Assembly (NCBI GenBank): GCA_934434905.1
Contig: CAKSAI010000068.1
Span: 1 to 12,021, forward strand
Length of the DNA: 12,021 nt
DNA from: an uncultured Lachnospiraceae bacterium
GTDB lineage: Bacteria; Bacillota; Clostridia; Lachnospirales; Lachnospiraceae
Direction of reading: 5' to 3'
Part shown: positions 1-6,760 of the stretch, piece by piece
How the letters are laid out: every line of letters starts with the position of its first letter
Position numbering within the stretch: the first letter of the stretch is position 1
The notes under the pieces: model-generated
Told to the model about the DNA's origin: nothing
Databases searched by the model: none
What the model saw: only the letters and a program-made list of their open reading frames with translations
Position numbers and translations under genes: made by a program

Positions 1-4
1 AAAT

Positions 5-11
5 AGGAGGA
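5..11 (+). promoter_or_regulatory. Shine-Dalgarno site of the first gene
   Basis: AGGAGGA lies 7 bases before the ATG at 19, a near-perfect ribosome binding site that fixes the start of the 718-residue protein. Only 18 bases precede the gene, so its promoter and any upstream operon partner lie outside the window. Confidence 0.85.
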
Positions 12-18
12 AATCAAA

Positions 19-2175
19 ATGAAGAATAAAGAGCTGAAAAAACGCTTTCGCAATAAGTTTGCAATCCGTGTGGCGGCGGGCGTATTGACCGTAACGCTTC
101 TCGGAACAGGAATCGGGGTATACACAGCCCAGGCAAAGGATTATGAAAAGGGCGCTGTTCTGGCAGCCGTAGAGACCGGAACGACGGATGATGAGTCCGC
201 GGATCTGTCCGCCGTCAGCGATGAGACAAAGGAAGAGGTGCTGACCGCTGTTCTGTCTAAGCAGGCGAACCAGACGGACCGCGAGAACCAGAAGGAAGAG
301 ACTGTGTACGTGGTATCGGATGCCAGCGGAAAGCAGCAGAAGGTCATCGTCAGTGAGTGGCTGAAGAACCCGGAGAACGCCACGGAGCTTACCGATGCCA
401 CAGATCTTAAGGACGTGAAAAATGTAAAAGGTGATGAGACCTTCACAGAAGGCGCGGACGGCAGTCTCACCTGGCAGGCAGAGGGAAAGGATATTTACTA
501 TAAGGGCACCACAGAGAAGGAGCTTCCGGTGGAGATGAAGATCACCTATACGCTGGATGGCAAGGAGATCGCTCCGGAGGAGCTGGCCGGGAAGAGCGGT
601 AAGGTGACGATCCGCATGGATTACACCAACAAGCAGAAGGTCAAGACAGAAGTCAACGGAAAGACCGAGGAGGTATATGTACCCTTCACCGCCATCACCG
701 GTATGATCCTTTCCAACAAGTTTGACAACGTAGAGGTGACAAACGGCAAGCTGATCTCCGATGGCAAGAACCAGGTGGTGGTAGGTGTTGCCATGCCGGG
801 CCTGAATGAGAGCCTTAAGATAGCGGATATGGATCTGGATACGAAGCTGGAGATCCCGGATTACGTGGAAGTAAGCGCCGATGTGGAGGATTTCTCCCTG
901 GATATGACCCTCACCATGATCATGAGTGATGTCCTTTCGGATCTGAAGCTTGGAGATATGGATCTGACGGAGGAAACCGAAGCCTTAAAGAGCGCTGTGA
1001 ATGAGTATGTCACGGGCGTGAACAGCTTGCGGGATGGCGTGAACAGCTATACGCAAGGGGCAGCGAAGTTAAGCGATGGAATCACCTCCCTGAAAAAAGG
1101 AAGCGATGCGCTGACCCAGGGCGTTGGGACGCTGGTGTCCGCAGTGGGAGCCATCAGTGACAGCTTCCAGGGAGAGGAAGGACTTATGAGTGGAGCAGCG
1201 GCTCTGGCAGCCGGTGTGAAGAAGCTGGATGTGGGATTGAACACCGCTATGACAGACAGTGAGAAGCAGCAGGCAGAGGCAATGGCCGATGCAGCGGTAG
1301 AGAAGAATTTCGCAGACGGCACAGAGCAGCAGATTACGGCTGCGGCTTCCGCACAGTTCGTTTCTGCCATCAAAGCCGGAAAGGAGTCTCTCGGAAAGCA
1401 GTTGTGCAGCAGTGAATTATACAATACCATGGTAGAGGCAATCTATCAGAAGAAGGTATTTGAGGCATATCAGCAGAATAAAGACGCCATAGACAAAGCT
1501 ATTGCAGACTACGATGAAAAAGGGGTGCAGATGACTATCGCTCAGGTGGTGGAAGCCTCTTATCAGCAGAGTAAAGAAAGAACCCTTCGCAGCGATGTGG
1601 AAGCGGCAGTGACCAAGCAGTTGAAGGAGTCGGTAGCACCTACGATCCTGGAGGGCATAGCGGCAAGCGGCAGCCAGGCTATGGGTGAGAGTGTAGCGGC
1701 AGCCTGCAAGACAGCAGCCAAGACAGCAGCCAAGACGGCGGCCATCACCGGAGCGGAGAGTGCGAAGGCTCAGGTTGCGGCTCAGATTGAAAAGGGCGGA
1801 TTGGTGACAGGCGCAGATGCATTGTCAGCAGGTGTAAACAAGCTGTACAACGAGGGAATCAGCCCCCTGAAGAACGGTGTGGATTCTCTGGCAGCCCAGC
1901 TTCCGACACTTTCTGACGGAATCTATCAGCTCTACAAGGGCGGGATTGAATTGGTTTCCAATAATGATGCCTTAAACGGCGGAGCTAAGACACTTGCCGA
2001 GGCTACGAATCAGCTGGCGGATGCCTATCATGATGACGTGCAGCCCCTGTTGGAGCGTGTGAACGCTGTACTTAATGCAGGTGAATCCTACCATACCTTC
2101 ACGAAGCTTGCGGACGGCATGGAGGGAAGCGTGAAATTCATTATCCGTACTGAGGCTGTAAAGACGGAAGAATAA
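19..2175 (+). CDS. Secreted or membrane-anchored XXXLXXG heptad-repeat protein (YhgE/Pip-like)
   Basis: A 718-residue exported protein of unknown function. The N-terminus is basic (KNKELKKRFRNK) and is followed by one hydrophobic segment at about residues 15-36, then an Ala-Gln-Ala-like site, so it is either a cleaved signal peptide or a single anchor. No other convincing membrane helix is seen, including at the C-terminus. Residues 90-310 look like a beta-rich extracellular region. From about 335 to 385 there are heptads with Leu/Val and Gly spaced as XXXLXXG (for example KLSDGITSLKKG). Residues 400-590 are Ala-rich and probably helical, and 595-700 return to the heptad style. Such repeats occur in YhgE/Pip-type proteins and in phage-infection or secretion-associated surface proteins of Gram-positives; proteins of this kind are often found near RND/MMPL-type transporters, but no such neighbour is visible here. 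An exact function cannot be assigned. The MntP-like gene follows after 10 bases, suggesting co-transcription. Confidence 0.75.
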   Translation: MKNKELKKRFRNKFAIRVAAGVLTVTLLGTGIGVYTAQAKDYEKGAVLAAVETGTTDDESADLSAVSDETKEEVLTAVLSKQANQTDRENQKEETVYVVSDASGKQQKVIVSEWLKNPENATELTDATDLKDVKNVKGDETFTEGADGSLTWQAEGKDIYYKGTTEKELPVEMKITYTLDGKEIAPEELAGKSGKVTIRMDYTNKQKVKTEVNGKTEEVYVPFTAITGMILSNKFDNVEVTNGKLISDGKNQVVVGVAMPGLNESLKIADMDLDTKLEIPDYVEVSADVEDFSLDMTLTMIMSDVLSDLKLGDMDLTEETEALKSAVNEYVTGVNSLRDGVNSYTQGAAKLSDGITSLKKGSDALTQGVGTLVSAVGAISDSFQGEEGLMSGAAALAAGVKKLDVGLNTAMTDSEKQQAEAMADAAVEKNFADGTEQQITAAASAQFVSAIKAGKESLGKQLCSSELYNTMVEAIYQKKVFEAYQQNKDAIDKAIADYDEKGVQMTIAQVVEASYQQSKERTLRSDVEAAVTKQLKESVAPTILEGIAASGSQAMGESVAAACKTAAKTAAKTAAITGAESAKAQVAAQIEKGGLVTGADALSAGVNKLYNEGISPLKNGVDSLAAQLPTLSDGIYQLYKGGIELVSNNDALNGGAKTLAEATNQLADAYHDDVQPLLERVNAVLNAGESYHTFTKLADGMEGSVKFIIRTEAVKTEE
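1708..1743 (+). repeat. Three tandem 12-bp repeats inside the heptad-repeat gene
   Basis: AAGACAGCAGCC occurs twice in tandem and is followed by a third copy with two A-to-G changes (AAGACGGCGGCC). The repeats are in frame and encode Lys-Thr-Ala-Ala three times at residues 564-575 of the surface protein, in its Ala-rich helical stretch. A 12-bp unit keeps the reading frame, so copy number could vary without breaking the gene. Confidence 0.9.
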
Positions 2176-2185
2176 TGGTGATGTT

Positions 2186-2764
2186 ATGAACTGGCTGGAA
2201 GAGGTTTTGATAATTTTAGGGATATCCCTTGATATTTTTGCAACGATGGCATGCCAGGGAGCGCTGGTGGCGAAGATTGAAAAGAAGCATCTTGCGCTGC
2301 TGTGCGCACTGGTGTCCGTCTGGCAGCTGGCGGCGCTGTGTCTTGGCGACCTTGTGGCTACCCTGCTGGGCTGGCAGGTGAACAGCGGCCGCGAGACATT
2401 CCTCGGAAGAGTGTTGGCGGCGGTCATCTTCTTCTGCCTGGGCATCCGCCTGCTGGTAAAGGCCTGGAAAAATGAGCGGATCGTGGAGAAAAGGGAAGAG
2501 AATCTGGGTTGGAAACGATTCCTGTTGATCATGGCAGTTTCCGGCAACTACACGTTTCTTACGGGAGTTGCGTTCGGATTCCTGGGCATCCATCTGCTGC
2601 CGGTGATGGTCATGATCCTCTCAATCAGCATTCTGGTGGTGGCGCTTGGCATGTACACCGGATACCGACTGGGCTTTGAACAGAAGCGGAAGGCCTACGT
2701 TGCAGGTACTGTGCTGCTGTTGGCCGCAGGTGTTGATGTGATCGTAAGGTATCTTGTGCGGTAG
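2186..2764 (+). CDS. MntP-like six-helix membrane protein (putative metal efflux), altered second active-site motif
   Basis: A 192-residue integral membrane protein with six predicted helices (about 6-26, 35-60, 72-92, 112-134, 138-157, 171-189), matching the size and topology of the MntP manganese exporters. The first-helix motif GISLDIFAT (Asp16) corresponds to the GMSMDAFA motif of E. coli MntP. The C-terminal half also aligns well (GVAFGFLG; LGMYTGYRLG). In the second inverted half the usual SLDAMAVG motif is replaced by SGNYTFLTG, so the expected Asp is Asn121. Both acidic residues matter for transport in the studied family members, so manganese export cannot be assumed; it could be a divergent cation or small-molecule carrier. 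The start at 2186 has only a weak ribosome binding site (GGTGATG), which fits translational coupling to the gene ending 10 bases upstream. Confidence 0.7.
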   Translation: MNWLEEVLIILGISLDIFATMACQGALVAKIEKKHLALLCALVSVWQLAALCLGDLVATLLGWQVNSGRETFLGRVLAAVIFFCLGIRLLVKAWKNERIVEKREENLGWKRFLLIMAVSGNYTFLTGVAFGFLGIHLLPVMVMILSISILVVALGMYTGYRLGFEQKRKAYVAGTVLLLAAGVDVIVRYLVR

Positions 2765-2814
2765 GTCAGAGATCTGGTGTTAAACAAAAATATATAAATC
2801 TATTGCATTGTATG

Positions 2815-2850
2815 TGCCTGGTATTTCTGCTATATACCAGGCATTTTTTT
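2815..2850 (+). terminator. Rho-independent terminator of the 718-aa protein/mntP-like unit
   Basis: A perfect 10-bp inverted repeat, TGCCTGGTAT (2815-2824) and ATACCAGGCA (2834-2843), with a 9-base loop, is followed directly by seven T residues (2844-2850). This is a strong intrinsic terminator for rightward transcription. The right arm and T-run are also the last codons of the convergent rpiR-type gene, read as Lys-Lys-Met-Pro-Gly-Ile-stop, and that gene's stop codon sits in the hairpin loop. Read leftward, the same stem lacks an immediate T-run; the nearest T-rich stretch is about 14 or more bases further on, so it is probably a weaker terminator in that direction. Confidence 0.9.
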
Positions 2851-3678
2851 CTTCTTCAGCGCATATTCCGTATTATAGATGGCATTCATAGCGGCTTTGT
2901 CGGTGTGTATGACAAGGTAGGTATAGAGGGCATCCAGTATGGCAAGCTGGGCGATCCTGGAGCTTAAGGCCAGGATAGAATACTTGGTTTCTTCCGACTT
3001 GGTAAAAAGGGCAATGTCAGAGACCTTGACGATGGGGGAGGTATCGTAGTTGGTGATACACATGGTGGTAGCACTGCCGATCTTGGACAGCTCCAGCGCC
3101 TCCACGATGTCCCGTGACTGGCCGGAATGTGAGATCCCGATAGCAAGGCTCTTCCGGTTTAAGTGGGAGGCGATGATGGCCTGCATGTGGTTGTCGCAGC
3201 AGGCCTGGGCGTTTAAGCCAAGACGAAGAAACTTGTGGGCTGCGTCCGTAGCGATGGAGGCAGAGTTGCCAAGGCCGAACACAACGATGCGCTCGGCTCC
3301 TAGGATGGCGCTGGCGGCAGCCTCCAGATCCTGTTCATTCAGAACACTCTCCGTACTCTTTAAGGTGAAGTCGATCTCTGCGATCCGCTTCCGGAAGATG
3401 GTATAGCAATTATCTTCCGGTGCGATCTCCCTGTCCACCTCGGAGGCCTCGCTGATTTCCTTTAAAATACCAAGCTTTAATGCCTGATAACCGTCAAAGC
3501 CCAGCCTGCGGGCAAAGCGGACCACCGTGGCGGCACCGCAGCCGCAACGGTCGGCCAGCTCGCTGATGGATAATTCAAACAGCTCCTGCGTGCTGTTTCC
3601 GATATAATCTGCTATTTTCTTTTCCGCAAAACCCATCTGCGGGTATAATTTGCGGATTCTATGTAATGTTGATTCCAT
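2830..3678 (-). CDS. MurR/RpiR-family transcriptional regulator (HTH + SIS domain)
   Basis: A 282-residue regulator. Residues about 5-75 form the N-terminal RpiR-type helix-turn-helix (key segment LSISELADRCGCGAATVVRF, followed by ARRLGFDGYQALK). Residues about 125-250 form a SIS domain, which in this family binds phosphosugars. The segment VFGLGNSASIATDAAHKFLR and the loop ISHSGQSRDIVEAL carry the typical Ser/Gly phosphate-contact pattern. The length matches the family norm of 270-290. The start at 3678 is supported by a strong AGGGGGAT ribosome binding site 4-5 bases upstream. The gene is divergent from the sugar operon starting at 3843 and is its most likely regulator, sensing a pathway sugar phosphate; whether it represses or activates is not visible. 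Its last codons overlap the terminator of the convergent mntP-like gene. Confidence 0.92.
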   Translation of the reverse strand: MESTLHRIRKLYPQMGFAEKKIADYIGNSTQELFELSISELADRCGCGAATVVRFARRLGFDGYQALKLGILKEISEASEVDREIAPEDNCYTIFRKRIAEIDFTLKSTESVLNEQDLEAAASAILGAERIVVFGLGNSASIATDAAHKFLRLGLNAQACCDNHMQAIIASHLNRKSLAIGISHSGQSRDIVEALELSKIGSATTMCITNYDTSPIVKVSDIALFTKSEETKYSILALSSRIAQLAILDALYTYLVIHTDKAAMNAIYNTEYALKKKKMPGI

Positions 3679-3690
3679 TTTATCCCCCTA

Positions 3691-3709
3691 AATGAAAATT
3701 ATTTCCATT
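3691..3709. promoter_or_regulatory. 19-bp near-palindrome, candidate RpiR-type operator
   Basis: AATGAAAATTATTTCCATT is a palindrome with 9-base arms and a single mismatched pair around one central base. It resembles the TGAAA...TTTCA shape described for operators of several RpiR-family regulators. It begins 13 bases upstream of the regulator start codon and overlaps the region where transcription of that gene would begin, so autoregulation is plausible. It lies about 58 bp upstream of the -35 of the divergent operon. A partial look-alike (ATGAAATTAT) overlaps the -10 end of the operon promoter at 3794-3803. Confidence 0.5.
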
Positions 3710-3737
3710 ATTTTATCATATTTTCAAGAAAAATCAA
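3710..3737 (-). promoter_or_regulatory. Candidate sigma-A promoter of the RpiR-type gene
   Basis: On the minus strand, TTGATT (3737-3732) and TAAAAT (3715-3710) are separated by 16 bases, in very AT-rich DNA. Transcription would start within the 3691-3709 palindrome, about 20-30 bases before the start codon. Because the DNA is AT-rich, several alternative boxes such as TTGAAA are possible, so the assignment is moderate. Confidence 0.4.
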
Positions 3738-3743
3738 GAAAAA
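3724..3743 (+). repeat. Tandem 10-bp repeat in the divergent promoter region
   Basis: TCAAGAAAAA occurs twice head to tail (3724-3733 and 3734-3743) and is followed by more A-rich sequence up to about 3753. It is located between the two divergent promoters. Phased A-tracts with a period of 10 may bend the DNA, or the sequence may act as an UP-like element for the regulator promoter. A chance low-complexity repeat is also possible. Confidence 0.6.
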
Positions 3744-3766
3744 TAAAAAATAATTTTGTTCTCCTA

Positions 3767-3795
3767 TTGAAGTTCCCGGATGTCTTTGCTATCAT
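3767..3795 (+). promoter_or_regulatory. Sigma-A promoter of the catabolic operon (extended -10)
   Basis: TTGAAG (3767-3772) and TATCAT (3790-3795) are separated by the ideal 17 bases, and TGC precedes the -10 box, giving an extended -10 (TGCTATCAT). Transcription would start near 3802, leaving a leader of about 40 bases before the ATG at 3843. This is the only convincing rightward promoter between the regulator and the operon, and it probably drives the whole seven-gene unit. Confidence 0.7.
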
Positions 3796-3799
3796 GAAA

Positions 3800-3820
3800 T
3801 TATGTTTGGATCCTACATAA
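3800..3820. promoter_or_regulatory. Inverted repeat at the operon transcription start, possible operator
   Basis: TTATGT (3800-3805) and ACATAA (3815-3820) form a perfect 6-bp inverted repeat with a 9-base spacer that itself contains GGATCC. The element lies immediately at and after the predicted transcription start, a usual place for a repressor to block initiation or elongation. Which protein would bind is unknown, and the arms are short. Confidence 0.35.
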
Positions 3821-3842
3821 AGATTACAAGGAGAGATAAGCT

Positions 3843-5249
3843 ATGCTGAACTACAAGGTAAAAATCGGCCTTGTGCCAATGCGCCGGAACACCACCAACC
3901 GTCCGGCGAAAACCTTCCTGACCTGGGTTTCTGCCGAGGAGCGGGGGCATCGTTTTGTGGAGTATATCGAGAATCATTTCGCGGATGAGCACGTTTCCTT
4001 CGTGGACAGTAAGGGCCTGGGCTGCGCGGACCTCATCTATGATGACAAGTCGGCAGAAGAGATCGTGGCGCGTTTCAAGCAGGAAGCGGTGGACGCGATC
4101 CTCATCATCAACTGCAATTTCGGTAACGAGGAGGCTGCGGCGGATATCGCCAGGGCCATTGGAAAACCGGTACTTCTCTGGGCACCGCTGGATGACGAAT
4201 ACTATGTGGACGGCATGCGGCCCACCGACTCCCAGTGCGGGCTGTTCGGTGTTTCCCGACAGATGCAGCGGTATCATATTCCCTTCTCCCATGTGCCAAG
4301 CTGTGAAGTGGATTCGGAAGAATTCCGCACAGGCTTTGACCGCTTTGTGCGTGTGAGCTGTATGGTAAAGAATTTCACCGGTCTGCGTATCGGCCAGGTA
4401 GGTCTTCGGCCATCACCGTTTTACTCTGTGATCTGGAACGAAGGAGAGCTGATGGAGCGGTTCGATCTGCGGATAAAGCCCTTCAATCTGGCAGTTCTGC
4501 AGGATGAATTCCGGTGGGTGCTGGAGAACCGGAAGGAAGAGATCGCCAAATTTGAGGCTTATCTCACCGATCATTACCGGATGGATGAGCTTACACCGCA
4601 ATACCTTACCCGCATGGCGGCGCTGGTTGTTACCTATAAGAAGATCATGGATGAAAATGATCTGGATGTATTGTCCGCAGAATGCTGGACGGCAACGCCC
4701 CAGCTCTTTGACGGCCTTGCACCCTGCGCAGTTTACGGTATTTTAAACGATATGGGATATCTTGTATCCTGCGAGAGTGATATCCACTGTGCCATAACCA
4801 TGGTGGTGTTGAAGGCGGCGACTCTGGGAGAGGGAAAGCCCCTGTTCGGAGAGTTCACGGTGCGCCACCCGGAGAATAAGAATGCCGAGCTTCTGTGGCA
4901 CTGCGGGCCGTTCCCGCTGTCCCAGAAGGCACCGGACAGCGAAGCGCGTCTGGTGAACCAGCGCGAATGGTTCCGGGGCAGGGACGGTGTCTACACTGCG
5001 GCGCGTATCGACCAGGAGAGCGGCGATTACATGATGCTGCCGCTGCTCTGTCATACCGTGCCGGGACCGGAAACCCATGGAACCTATATCTGGGCCGAGT
5101 TTGAGGACTTGAAGGCGGTGGAATCACGGCTGATGGAAGGACCGTACATCCATCATTTTGTGGAGATGGCCGGGGACTATATCGGAGAGCTTCGGGAGTT
5201 CTGCAAGTATATTCCCAATCTGCGGATCGACCGAGCTCTGGATAGATAA
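3843..5249 (+). CDS. L-fucose/L-arabinose isomerase family protein
   Basis: A 468-residue cytoplasmic protein of the fucose/arabinose isomerase-like group, which normally interconverts aldoses and ketoses using a divalent metal, usually Mn2+. The N-terminal domain (about 1-170) has the Rossmann-like pattern with a DAILIINCNFGN strand-loop. The C-terminal part holds the family signature: AECW (Glu280), PC..YGILNDMG (294-305), CESDIHCAITM (Glu311, Asp313), and PENKNAELLWHCG (His353). Glu280, Asp313 or Glu311, and His353 are the likely metal ligands by family analogy. A strong AAGGAGA site 8 bases upstream supports the start. It is the first gene of the operon, consistent with the entry step for an aldose. 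The true substrate is unknown; members of this loose family also include proteins with no proven isomerase activity. Confidence 0.8.
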   Translation: MLNYKVKIGLVPMRRNTTNRPAKTFLTWVSAEERGHRFVEYIENHFADEHVSFVDSKGLGCADLIYDDKSAEEIVARFKQEAVDAILIINCNFGNEEAAADIARAIGKPVLLWAPLDDEYYVDGMRPTDSQCGLFGVSRQMQRYHIPFSHVPSCEVDSEEFRTGFDRFVRVSCMVKNFTGLRIGQVGLRPSPFYSVIWNEGELMERFDLRIKPFNLAVLQDEFRWVLENRKEEIAKFEAYLTDHYRMDELTPQYLTRMAALVVTYKKIMDENDLDVLSAECWTATPQLFDGLAPCAVYGILNDMGYLVSCESDIHCAITMVVLKAATLGEGKPLFGEFTVRHPENKNAELLWHCGPFPLSQKAPDSEARLVNQREWFRGRDGVYTAARIDQESGDYMMLPLLCHTVPGPETHGTYIWAEFEDLKAVESRLMEGPYIHHFVEMAGDYIGELREFCKYIPNLRIDRALDR

Positions 5250-5270
5250 CATGCTCTGGATAGATAAAGA
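5235..5270 (+). repeat. 18-bp tandem duplication spanning the stop codon of the isomerase-like gene
   Basis: GCTCTGGATAGATAA occurs at 5235-5249 and again at 5253-5267, a period of 18 bases. The first copy encodes the last residues Ala-Leu-Asp-Arg and the TAA stop. The second copy is in the same frame and also ends in TAA, so the gene end is duplicated downstream of the first stop as His-Ala-Leu-Asp-Arg-stop. It looks like a recent replication-slippage duplication and lies in the 59-base gap before the next gene. Confidence 0.9.
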
Positions 5271-5308
5271 AGTATCAGAAATAATCTGAGGAGAGGAGAT
5301 ACTATAGT

Positions 5309-6745
5309 ATGCAGTATCAGATGAACGAATTTTTGTTTTCCATGATCCTTACCGAGCTGGAAGATGCGGTAGGTAAGGAGAATTGTTCCACCAGGACCAT
5401 CGACAAGGTGACCCACAGTGTGGATTATTACTGGCTGTCCCGTATGTGGGCGGACCGGGGATGCCGTATGCCGGAGGCGGACTTTATCGTCTGTCCGAAG
5501 GATGCCACGGAGGTCTCCAAGGTTGTAAAGATTGCCAATTACTATAAACTGCCCATTACCACCTGGGGAGCCGGCGGCGGTACCCAGGGCGGCGCACTTC
5601 CGGTCTGCGGCGGAATCCTGCTGGACACTAAGCGCATGAACCGGATATACGAGGTCAACACCCAGGGCATGTACATTGAGTGCGGCACAGGCGCCATCTA
5701 CAAGCATATCGAGTGGGCCGCCAACGAGGTGGGAAAGGCTACCATGCATTATCCGTCCTCACTGACATGCTCCACCGTGGGGGGCTTCCTGGCTCACCGG
5801 GGTATCGGTGTGTGTTCCACCAAGTACGGCAAGATCGATGATATGGTATTACAGATGGAGGTGGTTCTGCCAAACGGCGACATCATCAACACCTCCCCGG
5901 CGCCGAAGCATGCGGCTGGCCCGGACTTAAATCAGATCTTCATCGGCTCCGAGGGAACCCTTGGCATCATCACCAAGGCGCAGATCCGTATCTTTGACCA
6001 GCCGGAGGATCGGCGCTTCCGGGGATTCTTATTCCAGGATATGTCCGGCGCATTCGCGGCTTCCAGAGAGCTGCTGCAGAAGTTCAAGCCATCCGTCATG
6101 CGTCTGTATGACGAGGCGGAGACTGCCAGCCTTATCAAGAAGATCGTAGGCGTGGAGCGCAAGGGAGCATTTATGAATATCGCCTATGAAGGCGTCAAAG
6201 AGATGGTGGATGTGGAGGAGAAGATCCTCTTAGATACCTTCAAGAAGTACGGCGCGGAAGATCTGGGCGATGAATATGGAAAGAAGTGGTGGGATGAGAA
6301 GATCACCTTCTTTTATCCCGGCCACATGATGGATATCCCGCAGATGTTCGGTACCATGGACACCATCGCACCCTACGGCAAGATCGAGGAGATCTACTGG
6401 GCCATGAAGGAGGCCATCGAGACCAACTTCCCGCAGGCCAAGTTCATCGCGCATTTCTCACACTGGTATGAGTGGGGCGCCATGATCTATGACCGTTTCA
6501 TCATCGAAGGCAAGGATGTACCCAAGGATCCGGTGGAAGCGCTTCGTCTGCACCAGGCAGTATGGACCTGCGGCGTCCGCACAGCGTTAGCGCATGGCGG
6601 CGTTGTCAACGATCATCACGGCGTGGGTATCAAGCTGGGACGCCTTATGAAGGAACAGTACGGCCCGGCCATGCAGGTATTTGAAGGCCTGAAGAAGACA
6701 CTGGACCCCAACGGGATCATGAATCCGTTTAAGCTTGGTCTTTAA
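5309..6745 (+). CDS. FAD-linked dehydrogenase, GlcD/AGPS type
   Basis: A 478-residue flavoprotein of the vanillyl-alcohol oxidase superfamily. The FAD-binding domain spans about residues 50-230. It shows PEADFIVCPKDATEVSKVVKIA, the pyrophosphate loop GAGGGTQGGA (87-96), STVGGF (155-160) and IGSEGTLGIIT (212-222). The C-terminal substrate domain ends with LKKTLDPNGIMNPFKL, typical of GlcD, lactate dehydrogenases and alkyl-DHAP synthases. The active-site motif is DHHGVG (435-440), close to the HHHGVG of alkyl-DHAP synthase-like enzymes and unlike the HGDGNLH motif of typical D-lactate or glycolate dehydrogenases. The next gene encodes a GlcF-like Fe-S protein 15 bases away, so the two probably form a complex that oxidises a hydroxy acid, polyol or sugar derivative. 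Start supported by GAGGAGAGGAG upstream. Confidence 0.87.
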   Translation: MQYQMNEFLFSMILTELEDAVGKENCSTRTIDKVTHSVDYYWLSRMWADRGCRMPEADFIVCPKDATEVSKVVKIANYYKLPITTWGAGGGTQGGALPVCGGILLDTKRMNRIYEVNTQGMYIECGTGAIYKHIEWAANEVGKATMHYPSSLTCSTVGGFLAHRGIGVCSTKYGKIDDMVLQMEVVLPNGDIINTSPAPKHAAGPDLNQIFIGSEGTLGIITKAQIRIFDQPEDRRFRGFLFQDMSGAFAASRELLQKFKPSVMRLYDEAETASLIKKIVGVERKGAFMNIAYEGVKEMVDVEEKILLDTFKKYGAEDLGDEYGKKWWDEKITFFYPGHMMDIPQMFGTMDTIAPYGKIEEIYWAMKEAIETNFPQAKFIAHFSHWYEWGAMIYDRFIIEGKDVPKDPVEALRLHQAVWTCGVRTALAHGGVVNDHHGVGIKLGRLMKEQYGPAMQVFEGLKKTLDPNGIMNPFKLGL

Positions 6746-6760
6746 GGAGGGAAAAGAATA

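Noticed and set aside
5271..5308. Small inverted repeats (AGTATC/GATACT and TCAGA/TCTGA) in front of the FAD dehydrogenase gene
   Set aside because: Stems of 5-6 bp without a T-run are weak and mutually overlapping; they may affect translation slightly but cannot be called a terminator or riboswitch.
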